NCBI RefSeq assembly: GCF_963678635.1
Contig: NC_087063.1
Location: forward strand, 71,571,617-71,635,616
DNA: 64,000 nt
Direction: 5' to 3'
Source of the DNA: Symsagittifera roscoffensis
Lineage: Eukaryota; Xenacoelomorpha; Acoela; Convolutidae
Shown one piece after another: positions 54,501 through 63,500 of this stretch. A program made the translations under genes and the position numbers. A model generated the notes under the pieces. It did not search any database. It had not been told where the DNA came from and saw only the letters and a program-made list of their open reading frames with translations. The number at the start of each line of letters is the position of its first letter. Positions within the stretch are counted from its first letter, which is position 1.

Positions 54501-55774
54501 AGGGTCTTGAGTACCTGGTGGTAGAGCCAGCGTGTGAAGTGAATGAGAAAGGCACTAGAGAGAAAAATGATGGTAATGAGAACTTGAGTTTGGACGACAA
54601 TGAAAAGATAGGAGTGGAGTCTGATGCAGGATCATTTGTAGAAGAAGACTGGAACGACCCGGAGCAAGACGAGGTGCCGAAATGGATGGAACCGGATCGA
54701 ACAACACCACCGGAAACCAGGACTGGCAATCGTAAACGCACAGGCATGAGGTACAACAGGTACGGGGATGACTTCTTGATCGATAAGATACAGCCAGACA
54801 AATTGGGCGAGGAATTACTGAAGGCAGGCGAACTGGAAGCAGGAGAGGATTGGCAGGTCATTGACGATGGTGGTCATTATCCGCAGGATGACTACTCGAC
54901 GCCAGAATTAGAAACGGATCTCGAACAGAGTGAGATAGAGAGGAGGGAGAACACGAACTTGAGGATTCTAGAGTGGATGCGTGATGTCAAAGACGAGAGC
55001 CGCGAAGGACAAAGCATTCAGCAAGTCGATGTATCAGCAGCAAATTACATGAAGACAGAAGACCCTCTTTTCGGATGGACGGCAACGGACAGGCCACTGC
55101 ACGTTCCTCAGGACAATTCAAACCCGACAACATCGACGGGGACGTCGATAAATATTTTTGTCCGGGGAGTGGGGGTAGGACTTACCCACACCGAAAATAT
55201 GATGATAAAGAAGCTCAAGGAAGTGAGAGAAACGAGTGAATTGGAACTGGAGGAAGAAGAGCCAGAGCCTACTATAGGTCGGAATTTCAAAACGAAATTC
55301 GAAATACCCAATGAATACTCGGAGAACATCATGATAACGGATAGCGACTTCATCCTGTCAAACAGGACCAGCGCGATCTGCATCACGGCGGACATGAGTT
55401 TCAAATCAAGATTGGAAGCTGACTTCAAAAGAGAGTACCAGAATGTAGAGTTTCTGTTCAGACAGAGACCAGGACTGGGAGGGATGGCAGCGCTTCCACC
55501 ATCAGTGGCACAAGTCCCGGGCAAATATCTGTGCTTCCTAGTAACGAGGGTCAATGACAGGAACACAATCGATCCCGAACACGTGATATTGGCACTAACA
55601 AGATTACGAGACTTCATGATTGAAAGAGGGATAACAGAAGTCTCAATGCCGGTGTATGGCCCAAACAGGGGCAAACTGAGCCCGAGGGAATTGTACGCTA
55701 TCCTACATGTGGTCTTTGCAGAAACTGAGATAATGCTGTATCTTCATAAGAAGTACTACTTGAGCATCGCCTGA
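51545..55774 (+). CDS. pol: Pol C-terminal part: RNase H, integrase, macro-like domain, element C
   Basis: 1409-residue frame whose first Met lies inside the end of RT, so this is part of pol and not a separate gene. RNase H carries D101, E146 and D171. A 440-residue acidic linker follows (about 200-635). Integrase has the zinc-binding H640-H645-C675-C678 and catalytic D706-D765-E801 (D,D35E), then a GPY-like C-terminal region (about 880-960). A low-complexity stretch is followed by a segment at about 1250-1405 that resembles TARG1/ALC1-type macro domains: 'YLCFLVT', a helix, then 'VSMPVYGPNRGKL' and a closing strand. In that loop the Asp used by TARG1 appears replaced, so binding is more likely than hydrolysis. 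Stop TGA at 55772-55774. Confidence 0.85.
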   Translation: MVDKHGIRPDPDAVDAVLTWKSPKTEHQLMSFLGFANYYRELTRGYADKVYPMQQLMRHKGKKFMWNNAAEDSFQRIKKELCEAPVLGMPTEKGMYVLDTDASVVAISGILHQEQEWNGRTVLRPIAYGSKVLSDTEMKYGAPKAEMFAVVTFVEKYRAYLGSEPFKLRVDNRALSWLKTYSMDQSYIGRWIVRLDGYNMIIEHRSRDKHQNADSLSKKTEFYERQEQREADRPEIKDGFSFMDKETYDSLPLARWLDKSGKPIEDHPELPKEPPEKTILRKSKRIPIEIILKSKIVKETLKAKGYDLNQVEAGTAQIDDDLMRLLEKLSDDKPVIQEKGTEKPEFTILRRKETVNDTDSSRGSVTDSKDVVRSLVDKIPEDILEQTRVRKKKVTFKEDTEHLGLGQESGECSRFTEEGTGEGKLSGEREGWDEDSDESSESQDSLCMILAEEKTRHHDRELQTDPSSGTYNMDIQEMRGGEELEKIAVARKPFRELSCNSNIRTNLVPEDDMKIVKRMICVKLSDDIHNPGEMNGQIMALKEHVKARYRLSDLIRAQKNDKMTSNLSKWIQSGVKEKGELEEDSYKILSQFYKEKKDLLYHTADGVVACKRRDEEKILHKHNLIILPQLYQTEVVFRSHDQMGHQGIDKVQQRILHRFDWPGMRKACERWVNACLACLQVKDPRKMKFPLKSVESSEFNEVVQIDHQKICMTESGYNQILVIIDHFTKLAEAVPCQTASAEETCDHLITHWISRYGCPMTFQSDNGKAFVGDLTKELMKRSHIAQAHSTTYHPQTNGLVERQNRTLVNMLRVYDSRYMTDWDKYLPQVVGAYNSTQHSTTGISPFMMLTDRERAMPLTFFYPEYEGKRTSPQAYVKEAIKRQQELNELCRRNTAQAQMRQRRKYDEKILRAKPYEVGQYVWVFQNVIPPKGTKKLLKKWRGPFMITEVHQQGRFYRLSTGRAAHYENLKPHVPSPEDWCIPKDMEGLEYLVVEPACEVNEKGTREKNDGNENLSLDDNEKIGVESDAGSFVEEDWNDPEQDEVPKWMEPDRTTPPETRTGNRKRTGMRYNRYGDDFLIDKIQPDKLGEELLKAGELEAGEDWQVIDDGGHYPQDDYSTPELETDLEQSEIERRENTNLRILEWMRDVKDESREGQSIQQVDVSAANYMKTEDPLFGWTATDRPLHVPQDNSNPTTSTGTSINIFVRGVGVGLTHTENMMIKKLKEVRETSELELEEEEPEPTIGRNFKTKFEIPNEYSENIMITDSDFILSNRTSAICITADMSFKSRLEADFKREYQNVEFLFRQRPGLGGMAALPPSVAQVPGKYLCFLVTRVNDRNTIDPEHVILALTRLRDFMIERGITEVSMPVYGPNRGKLSPRELYAILHVVFAETEIMLYLHKKYYLSIA

Positions 55775-56275
55775 GTCGGGTACATGGGGGTATCGAGTCG
55801 GGTGTGAGGGAGGAGTCTTGAGTTAGGTACTGGGGTGCGGCGCAGGTAAAGGGATCTTAAAGATATGATTGGCATGACAATTGAATTTTAAAAAAGAGTT
55901 AACGGTGCTAAAACATAAAATGAATCTGCATGCTTTTAAGGGAATCCCAATTGAATTGTTTTAAGTGATATGAAAATGATAAGATTTTAACCATACTGGT
56001 AAAAGGGGGGTCTCTAGGTTAGGAACATGACATGTCAAGTTTCAATATGCTTTCTGTTTTCAGATCAAGTTTGAAAAACAAAGTTGAAAATCCAACTATA
56101 CTCAAGCGAGAAACAGAGAGAGAAACCTTGATTGAACTCGTGATAATCGGCACTTACAGCAAGTATTTGCAAGGGAACATTTCGAGAGAATTCTTGAGTA
56201 AGGTAATTCTTGAGCTGGTAAGGTAATTCTTGAGCTGGTTAACACATACCTGTATACATCCCGAAGTCACGAAGA
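55775..56275 (+). other. Gap between pol and ORF3, element C, with candidate intron
   Basis: Non-coding. A candidate intron of 218 nt runs from GCAG|GTAAAG at 55846 to CTGTTTTCAG|AT at 56063, matched in element B. Downstream, ATTCTTGAG(T/C) is repeated three times at 56191-56240. The ORF3 ATG follows at 56276. The acceptor could serve a spliced ORF3 mRNA or trans-splicing. Confidence 0.5.
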
Positions 56276-59200
56276 ATGGCAGACCGATTATGGAAATCCG
56301 TGCCCGCGGCCCTGAAGAAGCCCACTCTTGATGAGCTGTACAGACGCCTGAGGGACTTGGACTACACCCAAATAGACGAGAGAATGGCGGTGATGCTGAA
56401 TGCCATCCTCCAGTTGGAGGACCAGGGTGAGTGCAGGGAGTCTGCAACGGAGGCTGTCTTGATGATCGGCTACACCACCGAGGGAATATCGAACCAAGAA
56501 CAGACCAGATGGTTGTCTTGGAATGTGGATGGAGGAGTAAGGGGTTTTGACTTGGCAAGGAATCCTGGCCTGAATAACAATACCGAATATGGCGCAGGGG
56601 AATTCCCACTACCGACTAGGCCAACAGTAAGATCCACAAGCCAGAACTCGAGTAGGGTGCCATCGATGTCACGAACGCAACAGACGACCGAGGCATATCC
56701 GGATCTAGATGTTCTAAAGAAAGAGCTCGAGAAGACGCAGAAGGAAAGGAATAAGGCGAACCTCGATCGGGATCAGGCAAAGCTGGATCGGGAGAAGGTT
56801 CAGCTGGAAAGGGACCAGGCGGTCAACGAGCGAGACCAGGCTCTGAGGTTGCTTGAGATACAAAAAGCTGAACATCAACAGGAGTTAAGGGTGCGGGAGA
56901 ACGCCGCAAATCGTGATCAACTGAGGTCGGAATTGGACAGAATAGAACAACGACAACGCGAGCTTGATGCACAGAAGGGAGCCAGGCCGAAGGAGCGAGT
57001 GGTCACCAGCTCGAGGCCAGAGTCACGTATGGAGGTGGATGAAGCCCCCAGAGCAAGAGCACGGTTCAACCTTGACCGCGAGGCCCGAGAACACATGAGT
57101 GAAGGGTTGGAAGTCTGGATACCGAATGACGCAACGTCTTCCTTGCGTAGCCTAGAGACGCAACCCATACGCCCACTGATGGATGTGGAGCTGCCGGGAT
57201 ATACCCCAACCTCGACCTCGAGTGACAGTCAGGTGAGCGGCGGCTCATCGCGTCTGAAAGAACTGGGCGAGAGATTGCGACAAAAGAGTCGTGAGAGTTC
57301 GGCAAGACCGGAGCTTCCCCCGACGTGGAGGGAACAGCCGGTTAGGAGTGTCGTGATCTCGAGTTATAAGAAGAATACAGAGGGGAGGTACCACAAGCAC
57401 AATCGGCTGGACTGGAGTGCGGAGCAGAAAGCTAGGAGAGACTGCTTTCATGATGCGGCCTGGGTGCAGTACTTGGCGCCACCCCGGGTACCAGAAGGTG
57501 CGGTTCACCTAATCGTAGGGGACAGCCTGGTGCGGGTGTTGACCCGGATCCGATCGCACTGGCAGACGGGAATCTTGAGTTTCGCTGGAGCTGCCACGCC
57601 ACAGATGTTGGCAACGCTTGACATGCTGGGGATGACCAAAGTATACACGGTGACCCTGATGGTCGGGACCAACGATGTATCAAGGGGTGAAGCGAGGAAA
57701 ATAACAAGGCTGCACGATAAGGTGAGCTGCCTTCTTGAGGAACTGAGGATTCAGATGGACCCCATCCTGTTGACGATATGTACTGTCCCCTACAACATGA
57801 TGTTTGATCAGCACGCCTTGGAGATGAACGAGAAGGTGCGGAACCTAAACAAGGTGATAAGAGACATCCACCGGAAGAGTGTGCTCCCTGTCAGACTGTT
57901 GGACGTGGCAGAGCGCATGGAGAAAGAGGTATTCCCTGAAGACACCTCCAATGATGGAATCCATTTTGATAGACCAAGGGGAGCAGAGTGGCTAAACGAC
58001 GTCTTCCAAGAACACATAAACGCGCTAGAGGCGGATCTGCTAGAGACAGCCCAATTCACATTACGACCACCTCCGAACCCACCATTCCTTGCCTCAAGGG
58101 CCTTGTCTGGTCGCTTGGGACCGAGAGTTGACACTAGAGACAGTTCAAGGAGCAGCCAGACCAGATTGCAGAGTGCCACGCCAATGGAGTCTGAGGAGGT
58201 GACGTCATCAACACCTCCAAGCTCGGCGATATCCTCAGTGGTAGTGGCGGAGAGCAAACGGGAAAAGAAGTCTATGGAGACCGCTCGCTTGAGATATCCT
58301 GAGAAGGTGAAAGAACTGGATCTAGAGAGTTTGGAATGCAGGCGAGAATTGGCGGAAACCCTGGGGATCGAACGAGTGTCACACGAGGATTTGAATAGGC
58401 ATCATTGCGTGGACTGGTTGAAAGCTCATGAGGCGCACTTCTCGAGAGCGAAGTTGATGGAAACCACAGACCTGACTGGAATTCCCACAAAAGCGATCAT
58501 GGGACCCATTAACTACAGACCTCTCAAGCTGCTGGGGAGTCCTGGACTTATAGCAGAACCTCCCAAGCACCGAACTAGCATCGCCAGGATCAGGTTGGCA
58601 ACTCCGGCACAGTTAAAGGTGGTAGACAAGCTACTCAATCCGGGAGGAACGGGATTGCCAGATGCCGCTTACGAGGGCTCGAAATTGGCGGAAGATCCCA
58701 GGTACGGGAAGCCCTGTGGGAGTACCCAGCTGGCCAAAACCCTGGCAGTTTATGATAGAGCAGATCCAGCTGCTGCGAGAGTAGTCATTGTGGCGGGATC
58801 AGATTTCGAAGGAACGTCTCCCAAGTTGTTCTGGCCGGAGACTTTGATATACTCTTTGCCAGGAGCTGAATTAAATCAGATGTTAACTCTGGTGGTGGCA
58901 ATAAAGTCGGAGATGCCCTGTGAACCTGAGCTGCTATTGTTTGCAGGAATGAATGATCACCTGCACGCGATGGGACTTCTTGAGCAACTAAAGGGCGATG
59001 AAATTCCGACATCGAGGAAGATATGGGAAGCCATTCAAGCGTTGTTTGCGGCGATGAATGAAGTGCAAGAGAATGTTGTCTCGAGATTCGGGTCCAAGAC
59101 GAAGGTGGTGTTTACCACATCCCCTGGATACGCGAATATGCCACCCGCCCTACAGTTCGTGTACGCGGTCTTGATCCTGATAGCAGAAGGGAATGAATGG

Positions 59201-60565
59201 CGGATTCTAATGGCGGCTCCCAATCGGGAGTTGGAGCCATCGAACCTGAGGCTTCGCAAGTCAGAATTGGCGGCGGCATGGGCGGACATATCTCATGCAC
59301 TGAGGGGCTTTTATGGACTAGCCGACATCCTGATCGTATTAGACGAGGTGCTCTTGCTAGAGATATCGAACTTTGCCAGGCAACTCAAGTTCAGCCCAGT
59401 CATCGGGGACGATCACCCGGCGATAAGCAAATTAACGGCCAGCTTGTGGTTTCGGAGTATGGATGTGAAGATCACAAACTCCACCAGCAAGTTTAGAGGT
59501 CCCAGTAACGAGAGAAGAAATGTGGCCGAGACGGAAAAGCAATTAGAATCGATGAAATATCGTTTGACTCAAGAGAATGGCTGGTGGGCATTTTTGACAC
59601 CAAGGCTGGAGAACGCCACGAATAAGACAAGGGAGGAAGCACCACCCCTCGTGAAACAAGTCTGGAGTTTTCTGGAGAAACAACTGGAGCTGGCCGAAAC
59701 AAGAGACATGACGGTGGCTAGATTTGTCTCGGCCGCCAATGAAGTGACGATTGGAGGGTTCTGGAGAGAGCACGCCAAAGGCGAATTGAAGACTAGGAGG
59801 GATTACGAGATTCTCAAGTTCTTGAGTCCTTGCTGGGAGAAGGAATTCTTGGCAGGAATATTCGGTACCACGGCGACTATCTTTGGAGCCTTCGTGCAGG
59901 AGATACTGGGCATGCCCGTCAGCCTGCTCTTGGCCCTGTATTTGGTCTACCCCAGATACTTGTTCAACATGGGCCCAGCATACATGTTTAGTCGAGGAGT
60001 GGAGACACTTCGAGTTGATGGGTACCTGGCACTAGTACTCTTGACCCATGGGGAATTGGTGTCGTTTCATCGATTAATGGAATATGGAGAGCCTCTGTCC
60101 ATGGGGAGAGTCCACACGAGCATTGAAACCAGCTCCTACAAGTGTGCCGCAGGGTTGAAGACGTTGCTAGTACAATACCTCATGATGCAAAATCGGCACA
60201 TGACGGGTGAAGATGAGAATCCAACTTCGAGAGAAGAATGGAAGAAGACGAACAGAGGGATGCCTCTGTTGACGGACCTATGCCTGGCAATGAGGTCGGA
60301 CCCAATGGGGATAATCCGGGGCCTAGAGGAGGTGGTGACCTGCATTTATGGTCCAGCAGTGACGTACGCGTTCCCAGACCCCCTGGTGACCACGTATCGT
60401 CACTCTGTAACGCACTTGAGTCTTATCAGTATACTGGATGGGACGGCGTTAAATTGGTGTCAGCAGGAGGTGCTCAGAGGGCGAATGAGCAACACGGTAC
60501 TCTTTGGAAAGGTGAAAGATGCCGAGCTAATAGTGTACAACTTCAAGGGGGCAAATGCAATGTAG
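56276..60565 (+). CDS. ORF3: 1429-residue protein with SGNH/GDSL hydrolase domain, element C
   Basis: N-terminal domain of unknown type (1-110), a long heptad-like coiled coil rich in RDQA/LER words (about 145-235) and a disordered linker. An SGNH hydrolase domain follows (about 405-600) with G415-D416-S417, GAATP after it, G464-T465-N466-D467 and D560-x2-H563. Together these are blocks I, II, III and V of the SGNH family, with Ser, Asn, Asp and His all present. The family cleaves ester bonds in lipids, acetylated sugars and other substrates. A second, degenerate SGNH-like segment (about 835-1010) has G841-S842-D843 and G891-M892-N893-D894. The C-terminal 400 residues are unrecognised. No signal peptide or clear membrane span is seen. 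The ATG is matched by element B at 37327. Stop TAG overlaps or abuts ORF4. Confidence 0.85.
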   Translation: MADRLWKSVPAALKKPTLDELYRRLRDLDYTQIDERMAVMLNAILQLEDQGECRESATEAVLMIGYTTEGISNQEQTRWLSWNVDGGVRGFDLARNPGLNNNTEYGAGEFPLPTRPTVRSTSQNSSRVPSMSRTQQTTEAYPDLDVLKKELEKTQKERNKANLDRDQAKLDREKVQLERDQAVNERDQALRLLEIQKAEHQQELRVRENAANRDQLRSELDRIEQRQRELDAQKGARPKERVVTSSRPESRMEVDEAPRARARFNLDREAREHMSEGLEVWIPNDATSSLRSLETQPIRPLMDVELPGYTPTSTSSDSQVSGGSSRLKELGERLRQKSRESSARPELPPTWREQPVRSVVISSYKKNTEGRYHKHNRLDWSAEQKARRDCFHDAAWVQYLAPPRVPEGAVHLIVGDSLVRVLTRIRSHWQTGILSFAGAATPQMLATLDMLGMTKVYTVTLMVGTNDVSRGEARKITRLHDKVSCLLEELRIQMDPILLTICTVPYNMMFDQHALEMNEKVRNLNKVIRDIHRKSVLPVRLLDVAERMEKEVFPEDTSNDGIHFDRPRGAEWLNDVFQEHINALEADLLETAQFTLRPPPNPPFLASRALSGRLGPRVDTRDSSRSSQTRLQSATPMESEEVTSSTPPSSAISSVVVAESKREKKSMETARLRYPEKVKELDLESLECRRELAETLGIERVSHEDLNRHHCVDWLKAHEAHFSRAKLMETTDLTGIPTKAIMGPINYRPLKLLGSPGLIAEPPKHRTSIARIRLATPAQLKVVDKLLNPGGTGLPDAAYEGSKLAEDPRYGKPCGSTQLAKTLAVYDRADPAAARVVIVAGSDFEGTSPKLFWPETLIYSLPGAELNQMLTLVVAIKSEMPCEPELLLFAGMNDHLHAMGLLEQLKGDEIPTSRKIWEAIQALFAAMNEVQENVVSRFGSKTKVVFTTSPGYANMPPALQFVYAVLILIAEGNEWRILMAAPNRELEPSNLRLRKSELAAAWADISHALRGFYGLADILIVLDEVLLLEISNFARQLKFSPVIGDDHPAISKLTASLWFRSMDVKITNSTSKFRGPSNERRNVAETEKQLESMKYRLTQENGWWAFLTPRLENATNKTREEAPPLVKQVWSFLEKQLELAETRDMTVARFVSAANEVTIGGFWREHAKGELKTRRDYEILKFLSPCWEKEFLAGIFGTTATIFGAFVQEILGMPVSLLLALYLVYPRYLFNMGPAYMFSRGVETLRVDGYLALVLLTHGELVSFHRLMEYGEPLSMGRVHTSIETSSYKCAAGLKTLLVQYLMMQNRHMTGEDENPTSREEWKKTNRGMPLLTDLCLAMRSDPMGIIRGLEEVVTCIYGPAVTYAFPDPLVTTYRHSVTHLSLISILDGTALNWCQQEVLRGRMSNTVLFGKVKDAELIVYNFKGANAM

Positions 60566-60566
60566 A

Positions 60567-63500
60567 ATGGGAGGCAAGCGAGAGGGTCCCATCGAAATGT
60601 ATCCCAAATTCTGGAACTTGAACCCATTGACGGCAGACGGACGAGAAATCTTGAGAATTCCTGCCTGGAAGGAGTGCTTCGCACTGGTGAAGAGGGAGCT
60701 GGAGACCATAATGGAGAAAGAAATCCTCCCAGCCACCATGCCTGAGTTCCCAATAGTCAGGAGGATGACCTTAGGAATGAATAGTCCCTTGGTAGTTCCC
60801 TCCATAATGGCGAGGATGACGACGGAGATGCAGAAGGATTTCACTGATGGCTGGGACCCCCTGTTCATCGGCTACACGGCGGCGGTCTACTTCCATACCA
60901 GCGAGACTAAGGTAAATTCGTGGACGACGCAAGCGAAAAAGAGTAGAGGTTCGCAGCCCCCAGGATATGAGGTGCGGAAGGTCTTGAGAACTCTAGAGAG
61001 GGAGGGACTTGAGAACATGCTACCCATATGGGATGATGGCAGGATGATCGTGATGGAGGGGCACGTCGCATTGGTGGACGACATGAAATTTGCCACGAGA
61101 AAATATAAGGCACCCTATGGCTTGGAACAGGTGGAAATGAGACAGGAGGGAACAGAACTAGATGCAGCAGGTCAACTGCATGTAGCACTGACGGAATACA
61201 AAAAGCTGGATCCTACGACACCATCACCACTGTCAGTGGACACGCCTGGAGACAAGAGGAGTGGACCCGTCGAGGACCGATTTAAGAAAATTCTCGAGAG
61301 AAGGAGACATGAGTCAGAAGAAGAGAGTATGGATGAAACTCTCAGTGAAGCCGGTGAAGACATGGAAGTGGGGAATACGCCTGAACCAGGGCCATCAGGG
61401 GAGGAGCTCACCACTCAAGAGCTGTTGAAAGACTTGAGCGAGGAGAATTGGGCAGATACGGCCACCCCACCCCTGAATCCGTCCCCCCGGAAGAATCTGG
61501 AATTGCCATTGGCAAGTGAAACCTTCAATATGGGGATGATACTCTTGAGCTCGGAGGAAAGGGAAAGGAACACTTTCGAAGGGAACAGGGACATATTCCT
61601 GGGATCCCTGAAGGACGATGCTTGGCAGGAGTTCTTGGAAGAATTCAATCAAGAAGTGGGCAGCGAGACGACGCTGGACAAATTCAAGGAGGAACTGTGG
61701 GACACAGTCGTAAGATTTGGAGAACCGCTTCTGATAGGAACGGGCCTGGATGAGAAGGCGAGAAAAGAGCTACTGAGCAAGCTGGTAGAGCTGAGGAATT
61801 CACGATCGAAGACTAGAGAAGAAAAATGTGAGGACAGCTCTACTCGGAGACCAAAAAAAACTGTAGATAAAATGGTTGATGATATAAAAAGGGATAAGGT
61901 TGGGACTAGTAATATGATTAAAAGTACTAATATCCTTAAGGCTCGAGCAGGGGGGAGGCAAGAGTTGGAAGGAGTGGATGGAGAGGTCGAATCAGTGATG
62001 GTAGCCACAACACCCTCAAGTAGAGATGTGAAGACTCGCAAGAGGAAGAGAGAAGTGGAAGGATTGGGTAGTCATTCAGTGGATGCTGTTTCGGAAGGAA
62101 ACTTGAGAGAGACGGCGCCCATGATTTTGGCTCGATGCAAGACGGCGGCATACAAGAGCAGCTCGGAGCTCAGAAGACCACTTGAAGTAGAGAGGGAAAT
62201 AGAGGTTTCCACCAGTTCGACATCGGAGGAAGACTTCAAGCCTCAGAAGATAAACGTGAAGAGAGGTTCAACGAACGGACAGACATGGGAAGTAGATGTC
62301 GGCAAAGAATGGATCTCGAAGGCACACCAGGCCACGGGCAAGCGAGTGACAAGTGATCCATTGGAGAGGAACAAGACGAGGAACACCTCCCGGACGTGGT
62401 GGGTGGCCCTTGAAACATTGAAAGAAATGGAGGACTGCTGGAAGAAGTTGGACAGTGGAGTAGCTCGCAAGCGACGCAATTGGGCCACCCAGCAAAAGGC
62501 CGAGGTTAATAAAATAGAAATGGCAACTCATCTGAAGAGGTCCTGGCAGAGTTTGTTGAAAGATCATTTTGAAGAAGCAATGAGGACACCCTCATCAGCA
62601 CCACCATTAATGGCGAATCCCTTCGTTAGAACTGCAGGACAATTAATGTTCACCTGGAGTCTGGTGGGGATAGAGTTGGAAACGCTGACCTCGTATGACA
62701 GGCTGAAGTTGGGAAGCAAGAAGCTAGATGTGTATCAGGCACTGATGCAACACGTAGCCAGGGATAATTCAGGCTTGAGCCTAGCTAGAAGAAAGGACGC
62801 CACGTGTTTCTTGAGATGGATAATGTCGATGATGTCTGATAGCACCATGCTGGCATGCCAACAGAGAGCAAGCGTAAGCAAAACCATGGAAAAAAGAGTC
62901 TCAACGGTCATCTTGAACGTGTATCAGAGCACAGGAATAGAGAAGGAAGAGGGTTCCAGACTATCCCTAGAGAACCATAGGAAGCTAGACGAGGTACGGA
63001 GGTTTTATAATAAGAAGTTCGAAGAAGAACATGATGTTCACCGTAACCTGGCCTCGTCAGAGCAGTACTCCAGGCTCAGCGAGAAGGGGGAATACCACTA
63101 TGTGTCTGGAGTGATGGGACTGGCCTACAACCCCTTCTTAGACTCGGAAGCTGGAGGCGCCCACAGGAACCATGAGGTAGCGGAGCTACTGAAGTTTTGG
63201 ACAGAAAGAATAATGGAAATAGACGCGGTGGAAAAAGAGGGGCCGAGCCTGGGCCTTATTCTTGAGAAAACACCAGAGGTGGTGAGCATACCGCGTTCAA
63301 ACAAGAGAGTTGAAGTGAACATGGGCGATGGAAATGGCTTGTTAACCACGAACTTGGGAGTGGTATGGAAGCTATTAAGACCCTTCTGGTGTCCACATCC
63401 CCACGCGAGTCTGATCGAGGAAACCACCGAGCGAGTGAGGTTAGCACCAACGGAAGATGAAGATCTGGCAAAGTTGAGTGTGCTGCATAAGCTAATTTCA

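Noticed and set aside
56276-60565. ORF3 as an envelope glycoprotein
   Set aside because: No signal peptide, fusion peptide, furin site or C-terminal membrane anchor is visible. The SGNH blocks explain the conserved part.
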